This document shows, piece after piece, positions 54,715 to 63,919 of a DNA stretch of 64,000 bases. The stretch is taken from contig NZ_BJDP01000004.1 of NCBI RefSeq assembly GCF_005405205.1, forward strand, positions 142,357-206,356, in the 5' to 3' direction. The notes beneath the pieces were generated by a model. That model was not told where the DNA came from and searched no databases. It saw nothing but the letters and a program-made list of their open reading frames with translations. The position numbers and the translations under genes are program-made. How positions within the stretch are numbered: position 1 is the stretch's first letter; each line of letters starts with the position of its first letter. This DNA comes from Enterococcus pingfangensis (GTDB taxonomy: Bacteria; Bacillota; Bacilli; Lactobacillales; Enterococcaceae).

Positions 54715-56085
54715 ATGGATGAGAACCAAGAAGAACTAGAAAGACATTTCCAACAATTACGGGAGGAACTGGATCAGAATGATTTACAGGCCTTTCGTGA
54801 CCACTTTTTGGAGCTGCATTTTTATGATCAAGGACAATTTTATCAATCTCTGAATCAAGAAGAACGACAGCTCATGTACTCGTACCTGTCACCTAAAGAA
54901 TTGGCGGATATGTTTGACGTCATTGAAGAAGACGATGATTATGTAGATGAGTATTTGACCGAGATGCGTCCGCAATATGCCGCTGATATGCTGTCTGAGA
55001 TGTATACGGATAACGCGGTGGATTTGCTGAATGAGCTGGATAAAAAACCAGTAGCGAAATACTTGAGTTTGATGGATTCTGAACACGCCAATGAGATCCG
55101 CGATCTGCTTCATTATGAAGATGACACAGCCGGGTCTTTGATGACGACAGAGTTTGTTTCGATCGTGGCAAATCAAACGGTTCGTTCGGCCATGTATGTT
55201 TTGAAAAAGGAAGCTCAAATCGCTGAAACAATTTATTATACGTATGTCGTAAATGATGACAATCAATTAGTGGGGGTAATTTCACTGCGTGATTTGATCA
55301 TCAATGATGACGATACGATGGTCGCCGAAGTGATGAGCGAGCGGGTAATCTCAGTTCACGTAGGCGATGACCAAGAAGACGTCGCGCAAACATTTCGTGA
55401 CTATGATTTCCTTGCCTTGCCTGTAACAGATTATGAGGATCATTTGTTGGGAATCGTGACTGTCGATGATATCATTGATGTAATCGATGATGAAGCGGCT
55501 AGTGATTACTCTGGTTTGGCGGGGGTCAATGTCGATGAAGTCGATGAGAATCCTGTCAAGGCAGCGTCAAGACGATTACCCTGGCTGATTACGCTGCTGT
55601 TTTTAGGAATGACGACTGCAACATTGATCAATCATTATGAAGCGCTGGTTAGTAAAGCAAGTATCTTAGCCGTTTTTATCTCACTGATTACAGGAACTGC
55701 CGGTAATGCCGGAACGCAATCTTTGGCGGTTGCTGTGCGACGCTTAGCGATTTCTGATGACAGCGAAAAGAATTTTGGCAAGCTGGTCCTTGGCGAGATT
55801 TTGACTGGATTAGTAACGGGATTAGTAACAGGTATAACGATTTTTATCATTGTCGGTATTTGGAAACATAATTTTATTTTAGGTTTTGTGATTGGTACGG
55901 CGATGATGGCGGCTATTACAGTAGCAACGTTAGCCGGCAGCTGGATCCCGATGGTCATGGAGCGGTTAGGATTTGACCCGGCAGTTGCCAGCGGTCCGTT
56001 TATCACCACCTTGAGTGATTTGACCAGTGTCCTGATTTATTTCAATATTGCCAGCCTCTTTATGGAACGGTTTATTGGACAATAA
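54715..56085 (+). CDS. mgtE: MgtE magnesium transporter
   Basis: This is a 456-residue protein with the standard MgtE order. An N-terminal helical domain spans about 1-130 (YLTEMRPQYAADMLSEM, DDTAGSLMTTEFV). Two CBS domains (about 135-260) include LVGVISLRDLI and LLGIVTVDDIIDVI. Five membrane helices run from about 280 to the end, with the pore signature TGTAGNAGTQSLAV and a further DLTSVLIYF. The many Asp/Glu in the soluble part sense cytoplasmic Mg2+ and close the pore. ATG 54715 is behind GTGAGGTGAG. No magnesium riboswitch was recognised upstream. Confidence 0.93.
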   Translation: MDENQEELERHFQQLREELDQNDLQAFRDHFLELHFYDQGQFYQSLNQEERQLMYSYLSPKELADMFDVIEEDDDYVDEYLTEMRPQYAADMLSEMYTDNAVDLLNELDKKPVAKYLSLMDSEHANEIRDLLHYEDDTAGSLMTTEFVSIVANQTVRSAMYVLKKEAQIAETIYYTYVVNDDNQLVGVISLRDLIINDDDTMVAEVMSERVISVHVGDDQEDVAQTFRDYDFLALPVTDYEDHLLGIVTVDDIIDVIDDEAASDYSGLAGVNVDEVDENPVKAASRRLPWLITLLFLGMTTATLINHYEALVSKASILAVFISLITGTAGNAGTQSLAVAVRRLAISDDSEKNFGKLVLGEILTGLVTGLVTGITIFIIVGIWKHNFILGFVIGTAMMAAITVATLAGSWIPMVMERLGFDPAVASGPFITTLSDLTSVLIYFNIASLFMERFIGQ

Positions 56086-56126
56086 TTGCTGATTTAAAAG
56101 ACATATGCTGAAAGTAGTGGGGAATT

Positions 56127-56570
56127 TTGAAAAATGCTTATGCCATTATTATTCGTAATGGATTGATTTTATTGGTTCGCCGGCCGGGAATGCCTGTTTG
56201 GGATTTGCCGGGAGGTGCTCTGCTTCCAAATGAAAAGGAGCGAGACGGAATGCGGCGCCTAATCAAGGAATTGCTTTCTTTTGATAGTACCGTGGAAGAC
56301 CTGATTGGTATTTATACAAAAGAGTATCACGAAGAAATCACGTATGTGTATAAAGTACAAGAAACGGTTTCGCAAAGCAGGATGGAATCGCAGGACTACG
56401 GGGCTTTCAACTTTTTTGATATCCATAATCTGCCGCTGAATATTTTTCCGGATCGGCATCGCCAGATTAAGGATTATTTGACGGGACGTTATCCAGTCCG
56501 GTGGCGTTTTAAACAAAATCGTTGGTTTGCTCGAATCGAAAAATTTATTACTAAAAAAGGAGGGCTGTGA
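56127..56570 (+). CDS. Nudix-fold protein with degenerate Nudix box
   Basis: This 147-residue protein starts at TTG 56127 with GTGGGGAAT upstream. The fold is recognisable from WDLPGGALLPNEKERDGMRRLIKEL (about 23-47). Against the Nudix box G-x5-E-x7-R-E-U-x-E-E-x-G-U, the central part reads R-L-I-K-E-L, so two of the metal-binding acids are missing. It may have weak or no hydrolase activity. It follows mgtE by 41 bases and ends just before a hairpin serving the opposite-strand cutC. Confidence 0.7.
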   Translation: MKNAYAIIIRNGLILLVRRPGMPVWDLPGGALLPNEKERDGMRRLIKELLSFDSTVEDLIGIYTKEYHEEITYVYKVQETVSQSRMESQDYGAFNFFDIHNLPLNIFPDRHRQIKDYLTGRYPVRWRFKQNRWFARIEKFITKKGGL

Positions 56571-56589
56571 CAATCAACTGTCATAGCCC
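56562..56589 (-). terminator. Terminator for cutC
   Basis: GGGCTGTGACA (56562-56572) pairs with TGTCATAGCCC (56579-56589). On the minus strand it is followed by TCCTTTTTTAG. It overlaps the stop of the Nudix gene. Confidence 0.65.
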
Positions 56590-56627
56590 TTCAAGTGTAA
56601 AAAAGATGATGGTAATACCGTTTTTTG

Positions 56628-57263
56628 TTAATTAGCTACAATCTTTGTGCCGTGCAGTTCGTTTACCCCTAATGTCTGTGCAATTCTTTCCGCGTTTTCT
56701 GCGGTGATTCCTCCGCCGGGCAAAATAATAATGCGTCCAGCCGCGTAATCGACTAATTCTTTCAAATGCGGCAGGGTTTCATCGATCGTAGCGGATGCGG
56801 GACCGCCATGAGTAAGGATTCGGTCGATTCCCAGTTGCGCAAACCAATCGATCGTTTTAAATTGTTCTTCTTTTGAAAGTTCATCAAAGGCCATATGAAA
56901 AGTCGTCATCAAGCCCGCACTGTTGCCCAACAACATTTCTAAGGCTTCTTCATCGACTGCATTATTTTCTGTCAAACAGCCAAACACAACGCCATCAGTT
57001 CCTGCATTTTTAGCATGGATCAAATCATTTTCCATAATCTTTAGTTCAATATCGTTATAGACAAAATCTCCGCCGCGCGGTCGGATCATAGTCATGACTG
57101 GTATATGTTTTTCACCAGCAAAAGCTAAAACTTCTTCAATCACTCCCATGCTAGGGGTCGTACCGCCGACAGCTAAGTTGTCGCATAATTCAATCCGGCC
57201 GGCTCCTGCTTGGATCGCTTTTGGGATATCCGTATAATTTTCCGCACAAAATTCTTTAATCAA
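56628..57263 (-). CDS. cutC: CutC family protein
   Basis: This 211-residue TIM-barrel protein has the family pattern EFCAENYTDIPKAIQAGAGRIELCDNL at the N-terminus, MIRPRGGDFVY (about 80-90), and ILTHGGPASA. CutC was first linked to copper tolerance, and E. faecalis CutC binds Cu(I), but the enzymatic role of the family is unclear. The start is TTG 57263 behind CTGGAGGATT. The gene stands alone between convergent neighbours. Confidence 0.9.
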   Translation of the reverse strand: MIKEFCAENYTDIPKAIQAGAGRIELCDNLAVGGTTPSMGVIEEVLAFAGEKHIPVMTMIRPRGGDFVYNDIELKIMENDLIHAKNAGTDGVVFGCLTENNAVDEEALEMLLGNSAGLMTTFHMAFDELSKEEQFKTIDWFAQLGIDRILTHGGPASATIDETLPHLKELVDYAAGRIIILPGGGITAENAERIAQTLGVNELHGTKIVAN

Positions 57264-57499
57264 GATTCAATCCTCCAGTTTTTTAGTATTAAAATCAATA
57301 GTTGAGGTAGAACGGTCTCAATCAGAAGAAACGTTCAGCTTAACGCTCTGCCTAAAGCAGAATCGTTTTTCTGCATGAAATTCCAGTATAAATCGTGATG
57401 CTAAACTTCAAGCACGCCTCGCATCTAGTTTAGCATATCTCGGTGATAGTAGGAATAGCAGAACTGTGCTATGATAATCAGCAAAAAGGAAGTGAAAAA

Positions 57500-58327
57500 A
57501 TGCTTAAAAAAATTGAGCGGAGTGCTTTGTTTTTAGCAGAGCAGCATGAGCTGTTCTGCTGTCCAAAATGCCGCCATGAAATGATCCAACAAGAAAAAAG
57601 TTTGATTTGTGTAAATGGTCATCGCTTTGACTTGTCGAAAAAAGGCACGTTGTACTTTTTAGACCATCAAATCAAGACGGACTATGACAATCAAATGTTT
57701 GCACCGCGTGGACGAATGATCCGTTCGGGGATGTATCAACCGGTCATCGAAAAAATTGCTCAGCTGATCCAAACGGGTAATTTATTAGATGTGGGTTGCG
57801 GGGAAGGCAGCTTTGTGCAGCAAATTACCCAATTAAAGAAAAATCCAGTAACGATCGGCTTTGACATTGCTAAAGAAGGGATCTATTTAGCCAGCAATCA
57901 ACCGACCGAGGCTTTTTGGTGTGTCGCAGATCTAACAAATCTGCCATTTACTGATCAATCCTTCGATACGATTTTAAATATTTTTTCACCTTCACAATAT
58001 CGTGAATTCAAACGTGTGTTAAAACCGGATGGCTGTGTGATCAAAGTTGTTCCGCAAACCGGCTATTTACAAGAATTGCGTGCAGTCTACCATCCTGATG
58101 GCAAAGCGTATTCGAATGAAGCGGTCATTCAACGATTTGCCGCAGAAATGCAAATCGATCAGCGGGAACGAGTCACTTATGAGTTCGAGATCCCGGCAGA
58201 AAATCGCTTAGATCTGTTAGAGATGTCACCGTTAGAATGGCAGGTCCCTGCGGAAATAAAAGCGAATTTAGCGCAAGATCCTTTGAGGAAAATAACAATT
58301 GATGTCGAAATATTAAAAGGGCATTAG
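57500..58327 (+). CDS. rlmA: RlmA-type 23S rRNA guanine-N1 methyltransferase
   Basis: This protein of about 275 residues has an N-terminal zinc ribbon (CCPKCRHEMIQ, then ICVNGHRFD; about 21-45). A class I SAM-dependent methyltransferase domain follows, with motif I LLDVGCGEGSFVQQI. This pairing is diagnostic for the RlmA family, which methylates G745 or G748 of 23S rRNA; the Gram-positive member (TlrB type) affects macrolide response. ATG 57500 has AAAAAGGAAGTG upstream; a longer frame from 57443 lacks homology. Confidence 0.87.
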   Translation: MLKKIERSALFLAEQHELFCCPKCRHEMIQQEKSLICVNGHRFDLSKKGTLYFLDHQIKTDYDNQMFAPRGRMIRSGMYQPVIEKIAQLIQTGNLLDVGCGEGSFVQQITQLKKNPVTIGFDIAKEGIYLASNQPTEAFWCVADLTNLPFTDQSFDTILNIFSPSQYREFKRVLKPDGCVIKVVPQTGYLQELRAVYHPDGKAYSNEAVIQRFAAEMQIDQRERVTYEFEIPAENRLDLLEMSPLEWQVPAEIKANLAQDPLRKITIDVEILKGH

Positions 58328-58364
58328 AGTAATCGTTTTCATTTGAATTCATGAAAACAGAAGG

Positions 58365-58393
58365 TTGCATTTGTTACTTCGTGATGTTATAGT
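58365..58393 (+). promoter_or_regulatory. Sigma-A promoter of the RNA upstream of trmL
   Basis: TTGCAT (58365-58370) and TATAGT (58388-58393) are separated by exactly 17 bases. Transcription would start at about 58400. Confidence 0.65.
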
Positions 58394-58399
58394 ACTATC

Positions 58400-58513
58400 A
58401 AGTTGTTTTTCATTGGTTTTTATCAGGTTCCTGTTCTGATAAAAGTTAGTGAAAAGTGCTTCACTAACGTAGTGACTCGCCGTGCTAGACACCGAGTTGG
58501 TACGTTTTTTTTT
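58400..58513 (+). ncRNA. Candidate structured RNA (three hairpins and terminator) upstream of trmL
   Basis: About 114 bases follow a good promoter and end at an intrinsic terminator. Hairpin 1 is TATCAG/CTGATA (58421-58441). Hairpin 2 is GTTAGTGAA/TTCACTAAC (58445-58468). Hairpin 3 is ACGTA...ACTCG...GTG/CAC...CGAGT...TACGT (58467-58505), followed by eight T. Hairpins 2 and 3 share two bases. It is either an independent small RNA or a regulated leader of trmL. I recognise no named family. Confidence 0.5.
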
Positions 58514-58566
58514 GTTTAAAAGCAGTTTTATGAAAATAAATCTTAAATCAGAACGAGGGAACTATC

Positions 58567-59070
58567 ATGACAAACCATATCGTATTATTTGAACCACAGA
58601 TTCCTGCTAATACAGGAAATATCGCACGGACTTGTGCGGCGACCAATTCACCGCTGCATTTGATTGAACCTCTAGGCTTTTCCACTGATGACAAACATTT
58701 GAAACGGGCGGGTCTTGATTATTGGAATGACGTGAACATTACTTACCATCAAAATTTGGCAGCTTTTTTAGATTATTTAGGCGATCAACCGTTGCATTTG
58801 GTCACAAAATTTGCCAACGCAACCTATTCAGAAATTAATTATACTAAAGGTGATCATTTCTTTATGTTTGGAAAAGAGACGACGGGGCTACCGGAAGAAT
58901 TCATGCGGGAAAATGAAGAAAAATGTTTGCGGATTCCAATGAATGATGAACATGTTCGTTCACTGAATCTTTCCAATACGGTTGCTTTAGTTGTTTACGA
59001 AGCGCTGCGTCAACAAGATTTTCCGCAGTTAGAATTGACGCATCATTACGAACACGATAAGTTGGACTAA
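58567..59070 (+). CDS. trmL: TrmL, tRNA (cytidine/uridine-34 2'-O)-methyltransferase
   Basis: This is a 167-residue SPOUT-class methyltransferase. The N-terminus [23 protein letters not shown] is the family hallmark. The knotted SAM-binding site shows [12 protein letters not shown] (about 99-110) and [28 protein letters not shown]. It methylates the wobble base of leucine tRNAs. ATG 58567 follows GAACGAGGGAAC. The structured RNA candidate ends about 50 bases upstream, so expression may depend on read-through or a second promoter. Confidence 0.93.
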   Translation: MTNHIVLFEPQIPANTGNIARTCAATNSPLHLIEPLGFSTDDKHLKRAGLDYWNDVNITYHQNLAAFLDYLGDQPLHLVTKFANATYSEINYTKGDHFFMFGKETTGLPEEFMRENEEKCLRIPMNDEHVRSLNLSNTVALVVYEALRQQDFPQLELTHHYEHDKLD

Positions 59071-59095
59071 ATAAAGGACTTAGAGAGGAAATTTT

Positions 59096-59749
59096 ATGAA
59101 ACTTTACTTTACACGTCATGGCAAGACTCGTTGGAATCAAGAGAAACGTTTCCAAGGAATGATGGGGGATTCTCCTTTACTGCCGGAAAGTTTAGCGGCG
59201 ATCGAAGCTTTAGGAAATGAATTGAAAGACATTCCTTTTGAAAAAATTTATACTAGCAGTTTGAAACGGGCGTATCTGACTGCAGAAGGGCTCAACAAAC
59301 AATTAGTACAACCCGCTGAGATCGTTCGTTCAGAAGACTTGCGAGAACTTGGCTTAGGCACTTTGGAAGGTCAACTGATTCCTGTGATCATGGAACGCTA
59401 CCCGGAAGATATGGTAAATCTGCGTCATCACTTAGATTTATATGATCCAATCCCATTTGACGGAGAGAAAATTGAAGATATGTTGAAGCGGGTCAATGAT
59501 TTAGTCGAAAAAGCGGTAGCTGAAGCTCAAACTGGACCGTTGCTTTTTGTTGGGCACGGCGCCGCATTGACTGCGGCAGTTCAAGCATTGACAGGTAAAT
59601 CATTAGGCGAACTGCGCGCGATGGGCGGGTTGTTCAATAATAGTTTGACCATTTTAGAAGCGGACGATAAACTACCGTATAAATTGATTCAATGGAACGA
59701 TGTCAGCTTTTTAGAAGGAATTGGTCCAAAACCGGATTCTTTACTTTAA
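59096..59749 (+). CDS. Histidine phosphatase family protein (phosphoglycerate mutase-like)
   Basis: This 217-residue protein has the catalytic RHG motif LYFTRHGKTRWNQEKRFQG at the N-terminus (RHG at about 7-9). A second active-site histidine lies in LLFVGHGAALTAAV (about 148-161), and EDLRELGLGTLEGQ carries the acid. These enzymes remove phosphate through a phospho-histidine. The pattern suggests a broad or unknown phosphatase rather than the glycolytic mutase. The ATG follows GAGAGGAAAT and lies 25 bases after trmL, so the two are likely in one unit. Confidence 0.88.
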   Translation: MKLYFTRHGKTRWNQEKRFQGMMGDSPLLPESLAAIEALGNELKDIPFEKIYTSSLKRAYLTAEGLNKQLVQPAEIVRSEDLRELGLGTLEGQLIPVIMERYPEDMVNLRHHLDLYDPIPFDGEKIEDMLKRVNDLVEKAVAEAQTGPLLFVGHGAALTAAVQALTGKSLGELRAMGGLFNNSLTILEADDKLPYKLIQWNDVSFLEGIGPKPDSLL

Positions 59750-59785
59750 TTAGCAATGAATATTTTAGAAAGGAGGAGCGGCAAA

Positions 59786-62191
59786 ATGTCAGATGAACAG
59801 TTATACATTGTGGGAACCTTAAAAGTAATCTTTTTTCAAAATCCCAGCAATTTTTACAAAGTTATGCTGATCAAAGTCAGTGAGACGAACAGCGATTATC
59901 TTGAACAGGAAATTGTAGTCACTGGCAGTTTTGGCGATATGCAAGAAGACGAAGATTATCGTTTTCTCGGACATTTTGTAGAGCATCCTCGATATGGTAA
60001 ACAATTTTTAGTCGAAAGCTATGAGCAGGCACATCCGACTTCGGCTAATGGCTTAATCAATTATCTTTCAAGCGAGAAATTTCCTGGTATTGGAAAGAAA
60101 ACGGCTGAAAAAATAATTGAAGTCTTAGGTGAAGAAGCAATCGACCAGATCATGGAAAATCCAGCTGTATTAGCTAAGATTCCTAATTTAAATAGTAAAA
60201 AACAAAAAGTAATCGTCGAGACCATTCGTCAAAATCACGGGATGGAACAGATCATCGTTGGATTGAGCCGTCATGGTTTCGGCAGTCAGCTCTCGTTTGC
60301 AATTTTTCAAACCTACCGGAATGAAGCGTTAGAAGTGATCGCGGAAAATCCTTACCAATTAGTTGAAGACATTGAAGGAATCGGTTTTAAAAAAGCGGAT
60401 AGCTTAGCTGAACAGTTAGGGATTAAAGCAGACAGTCCACAACGGATACGAGCGGCAATTTTTCATCAGGTCAATGAAGATGCCAATCAAAGCGGCGATA
60501 CTTATGTCGAAGCGCAACAGCTGTTGACAGAAGTCTTGCAGCTTTTAGAAACTACGCGGCCGGTTGAAATCGCGCCGGACCAGATTGCTACTATGATCAT
60601 CCAACTGGTGGAAGAAGAAAAGATCCAACAAGAAGCAACGAAAATTTATGAGAATACCTTGTTTTATAGCGAGTGGGGGATTGCCGCTTCGATTGAACGG
60701 TTGTTGGCGCGAAAAAAAGAAATCAATTATCCGCAAGAAACGATCGCTAAAAAACTGCGCATGATTGAGAAGCAATTAAAGATCACTTATGGTGACTCGC
60801 AGGATCAAGCAATCAAGGAAGCGATTCGTTCGCCGTTATTCATTTTGACAGGCGGGCCCGGAACCGGAAAAACTACAGTTATCAATGGAATCGTTAAATT
60901 ATTTGCCGAATTGAATGATTTATCGTTAGATTCCAAAGATTATACGAACGCGATTTTTCCAATCCTTTTGGCGGCACCGACAGGACGTGCGGCAAAGCGG
61001 ATGAATGAAACAACCGGATTGCCGGCTAGCACGATCCATCGGTTGTTAGGATTAAATGCGAATGATGATACGCCGGATATCGAGGCTAAAGAATTGGATG
61101 GTGGCTTGTTGATCGTTGATGAGATGTCGATGGTCGATACTTGGTTAGCAAATACGTTGTTAAAATCAATTCCTGATAATATGCAAGTAATTTTTGTCGG
61201 CGATAAAGATCAATTGCCATCAGTTGGCCCAGGACAAGTTTTCCATGACTTGTTGCAAATCGAAGCGATTCCTAAAATGGAGCTGACCGATATTTATCGG
61301 CAAGGGGACGGTTCATCGATCATTCCCTTAGCTCACGAGATCAAAGGCGGCAAGTTGCCGCAAGATTTTCGGCAAAATCAAAAGGACCGTTCATTTATTG
61401 CTTGCCACGCTTTTCAAATGGAAGAAGTCATCAAACAAGTAGTCGAACGGGCAAAGAAAAAAGGATTTACTGCGCAAGATGTCCAAGTATTAGCGCCAAT
61501 GTATCGCGGTCCAGCAGGCATTGATGCCATCAATAAAATGATGCAGGAAATTTTTAATCCTAACGATGGACGAAAAAAAGAAGTTCAGTGGAACGATGTC
61601 GTCTATCGAATCGGCGATAAAGTTTTGCAGCTGGTCAATAATCCGGAACTGAATGTTTTTAACGGTGATATGGGGATGATTGTCGGGATTATACCGGCAA
61701 AAGAATCAGAAGATAAAGTCGATGAGCTGGTTATTCAATTTGACAGCAATGAAGTCAGCTATAAACGTTCCGAGTGGAATAAAATCAAACTTTCCTACTG
61801 CTGTTCGATCCATAAAGCACAAGGCAGCGAGTTCAAGATGGTACTTTTGCCGATGGTTAAACAATATTCACGGATGCTGCAGCGCAATTTGCTGTATACA
61901 GCAGTGACCCGAAGCAAGGATCTGCTGATCTTATTAGGTGAAGAAGACGCGTTTCAAGTCTGTGTCAATCGAGAATCCGCTGTTCGAAAGACTACTTTGA
62001 TTGAACGCATCATGACAAAAGGTGCAGAGACCGCGCCAGTTCCGCCTAAAAAAGAACCGTTTAAGAATTTTGAAGAAAAAACACAACCAGCTATAAATGA
62101 ACCGACTATTTTAACGCCCAAATTGATTGCGGCTCAAAGTATTGATCCGATGATCGGGATGGAAGAGATCACACCGCTGATGTTTATGTAA
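59786..62191 (+). CDS. recD2: RecD2, SF1B 5'-3' DNA helicase
   Basis: This 801-residue helicase has an N-terminal OB-like and helix-hairpin-helix region (about 1-200: FPGIGKKTAEKIIEVLG, EGIGFKKADSLAEQLG). The motor follows: Walker A GGPGTGKTT (about 356-364), LIVDEMSMVD, VGDKDQLPSVGPGQV and, near the end, CSIHKAQGSEFK and LLYTAVTRSKDLL. RecD2 occurs without RecBC and takes part in DNA damage tolerance. The tail of about 60 residues is Pro/Glu-rich and variable. ATG 59786 is behind AAAGGAGGAGCGG; the in-frame ATG at 59756 lies upstream of that site. Confidence 0.94.
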   Translation: MSDEQLYIVGTLKVIFFQNPSNFYKVMLIKVSETNSDYLEQEIVVTGSFGDMQEDEDYRFLGHFVEHPRYGKQFLVESYEQAHPTSANGLINYLSSEKFPGIGKKTAEKIIEVLGEEAIDQIMENPAVLAKIPNLNSKKQKVIVETIRQNHGMEQIIVGLSRHGFGSQLSFAIFQTYRNEALEVIAENPYQLVEDIEGIGFKKADSLAEQLGIKADSPQRIRAAIFHQVNEDANQSGDTYVEAQQLLTEVLQLLETTRPVEIAPDQIATMIIQLVEEEKIQQEATKIYENTLFYSEWGIAASIERLLARKKEINYPQETIAKKLRMIEKQLKITYGDSQDQAIKEAIRSPLFILTGGPGTGKTTVINGIVKLFAELNDLSLDSKDYTNAIFPILLAAPTGRAAKRMNETTGLPASTIHRLLGLNANDDTPDIEAKELDGGLLIVDEMSMVDTWLANTLLKSIPDNMQVIFVGDKDQLPSVGPGQVFHDLLQIEAIPKMELTDIYRQGDGSSIIPLAHEIKGGKLPQDFRQNQKDRSFIACHAFQMEEVIKQVVERAKKKGFTAQDVQVLAPMYRGPAGIDAINKMMQEIFNPNDGRKKEVQWNDVVYRIGDKVLQLVNNPELNVFNGDMGMIVGIIPAKESEDKVDELVIQFDSNEVSYKRSEWNKIKLSYCCSIHKAQGSEFKMVLLPMVKQYSRMLQRNLLYTAVTRSKDLLILLGEEDAFQVCVNRESAVRKTTLIERIMTKGAETAPVPPKKEPFKNFEEKTQPAINEPTILTPKLIAAQSIDPMIGMEEITPLMFM

Positions 62192-62289
62192 TGAAAAATC
62201 GGCGGGATCAACATGCCAAAGATGATTACTTCAATTTAGACTAGTAGTTGATTGTATAGATGAACTATTTTATAAATAAACGTTGATAA

Positions 62290-62335
62290 AAAAGGACCGA
62301 GAAATAAATCCGTAGATTTATTTCTCAGTCCTTTT
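62290..62335. terminator. Terminator between recD2 and the diacylglycerol kinase gene
   Basis: AAAAGGAC and GAGAAATAAATC (62290-62311) pair with GATTTATTTCTC and GTCCTTTT (62315-62335) with one mismatch. The stem is very long and overlaps the end of dagK, so it serves that gene and probably recD2. Confidence 0.85.
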
Positions 62336-63307
62336 GTCTGCATACCAGATATATTGTGTCGCAGTAGAAAAATTCAGATCAAAAGATCGTTCGCCCATCC
62401 CTTCGCCGTCTGCCTGTCCATATTGAGGGACAACAGAGACGATCCGAATCCGACTGCTGGTATAATGTTGATAGTGTTTGTTTTGCGTATGCTTCTTTTG
62501 CAAAAGTTGAATCAGAAAACGTAAGATCGCGGGTAAATTGGGCTTTTCTACAACGACTAGATCAATCATGTCTTTTTTCGGATCAGCCATTGGTGCAATT
62601 GCGATCCCGCCGCCGAAATAAGGAACATTTGTAGTCGTACATAAGAAAGTCCGCTCAAAATTCAAAGTCTTACCATTCAACTCAACAAGGATCGGAAACG
62701 TTTTTTGCGTAAAAATCGCTTTTACTAAGTGTAAAGCATAAGAAGCGGATCCTAGCCGATACTTATTCAAGAGTTTTTTTGAAGAAGAGGCATTTGTTGC
62801 CGCAACGATCAAGGCATCCAGACCAATACCGACATTGTTCAAAACGATTCCTTGTTCTTCACGAATTTTTTCTTCATAATGGAATGTATTGATCGGTTGG
62901 GGTTTTTCTGCTGAAGTAATTTGTTCAAACGCTTTTTCTGGATCACGTGACAGACCGATTCCGCGGGCAAAATCATTTCCCGATCCGGCAGGAATATAAC
63001 TGACAGGAAGTTGCCGATCTAACGCGTAAAATTGATTGACAACCTCATGCAATGTGCCATCACCGCCAATCACCACTAATAGGTGAAATGAACGATCAAC
63101 GTGTTCTTGTTCGCTATTTGTTGACCAAGGACTCAGCAAATCGATGATTCGCTCAACGATCGCGCGCTCATCCCCAGGATTTTCTGTGTAATAGGGGGTA
63201 TATATGTAATCACCGTTATCAAGTAACTGAATAATTGTTTCTGCTGTTTTCGCTGCATTGCCGCTGCCGGCTGCAGGATTGATTAAAATATGATAATGAA
63301 ACTTCAT
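62318..63307 (-). CDS. dagK: Diacylglycerol kinase family lipid kinase
   Basis: This is a 329-residue DAGK-catalytic-domain protein. It starts HILINPAAGSGNAAK, has the nucleotide loop GGDGTLHEVVNQF at 81-93, and PAGSGNDFARGIG near 111-123. The C-terminal beta-sandwich closes with RIVSVVPQYGQADGEGMGE. It phosphorylates diacylglycerol to phosphatidic acid, recycling lipid left from lipoteichoic acid synthesis; YegS-like members with other lipid substrates cannot be excluded. ATG 63307 lies behind GAAAGGATAGAGG. It is the only minus-strand gene in the last 6 kb. Confidence 0.88.
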   Translation of the reverse strand: MKFHYHILINPAAGSGNAAKTAETIIQLLDNGDYIYTPYYTENPGDERAIVERIIDLLSPWSTNSEQEHVDRSFHLLVVIGGDGTLHEVVNQFYALDRQLPVSYIPAGSGNDFARGIGLSRDPEKAFEQITSAEKPQPINTFHYEEKIREEQGIVLNNVGIGLDALIVAATNASSSKKLLNKYRLGSASYALHLVKAIFTQKTFPILVELNGKTLNFERTFLCTTTNVPYFGGGIAIAPMADPKKDMIDLVVVEKPNLPAILRFLIQLLQKKHTQNKHYQHYTSSRIRIVSVVPQYGQADGEGMGERSFDLNFSTATQYIWYADKRTEK

Positions 63308-63575
63308 GACCTCTATCCTTTCAAAAAATGATTATAACAGAGTGGGAAGAGGAACTGTATAAAATTGAATCAATTTTTTTATGAAAACTTAAAGGTCCTA
63401 TTTTTTTTGAGGGGATTTTTTGATAAACTGCTTTATTTTTTAGTATGGATTATTTCAGTAGATAAGTCAATTTTCGAAATGCTTTCAGATAGTTTGCCGA
63501 AATTGAATTGATTGAGCTTCAGGTGATACAATCATCTTGTAAAGAATACTTTTTTGTGATAAGGAGGATCAAATC

Positions 63576-63875
63576 ATGTTAGGGATCGACAATGAATTAG
63601 AACAACTGTATAAAAAAGCCCAGCAGGATGGTGAAGCGGTTATCAAAGATCGTTGGACTTCCGGAAATTATGGATGTTGCAGTACGCGTGCACCACTAGT
63701 AGAAAAATACAAAATTAAAAATACGAACACCCAGGTTTCCCTTTATCTTTGGGGGACGTTAGTAGCGGAAATAAATCTCGAAAGTCAATCAACTGTTGTG
63801 AATCCTAACTATAAACTATCTAATTATGAGAAAAAAATCATCGACTGGTTTGTCCAACAACCTCAAAAAGCATAA
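63576..63875 (+). CDS. Small protein of unknown function
   Basis: This is a 99-residue, probably cytoplasmic protein that I do not recognise. There is no signal peptide or membrane segment. It is helical at the start (LGIDNELEQLYKKAQQDG) and end (SNYEKKIIDWFVQQPQK). The middle segment RWTSGNYGCCSTRAPLVEKY has two adjacent cysteines (about 33-34), followed by likely beta strands (QVSLYLWGTLVAEINL). An AAGGAGGATC site places the start firmly at ATG 63576. A hairpin terminator follows, so it is a single-gene unit. Codon use looks like that of its neighbours. Confidence 0.7.
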   Translation: MLGIDNELEQLYKKAQQDGEAVIKDRWTSGNYGCCSTRAPLVEKYKIKNTNTQVSLYLWGTLVAEINLESQSTVVNPNYKLSNYEKKIIDWFVQQPQKA

Positions 63876-63890
63876 TTACTTTTAGCACGT

Positions 63891-63919
63891 AGCTTGTCTT
63901 TTTTAGGCAGGCTTTTTTT
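63891..63919 (+). terminator. Terminator after the last small gene
   Basis: AGCTTGTC (63891-63898) pairs with GGCAGGCT (63906-63913) using two G-T pairs, followed by TTTTTT. Confidence 0.65.
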
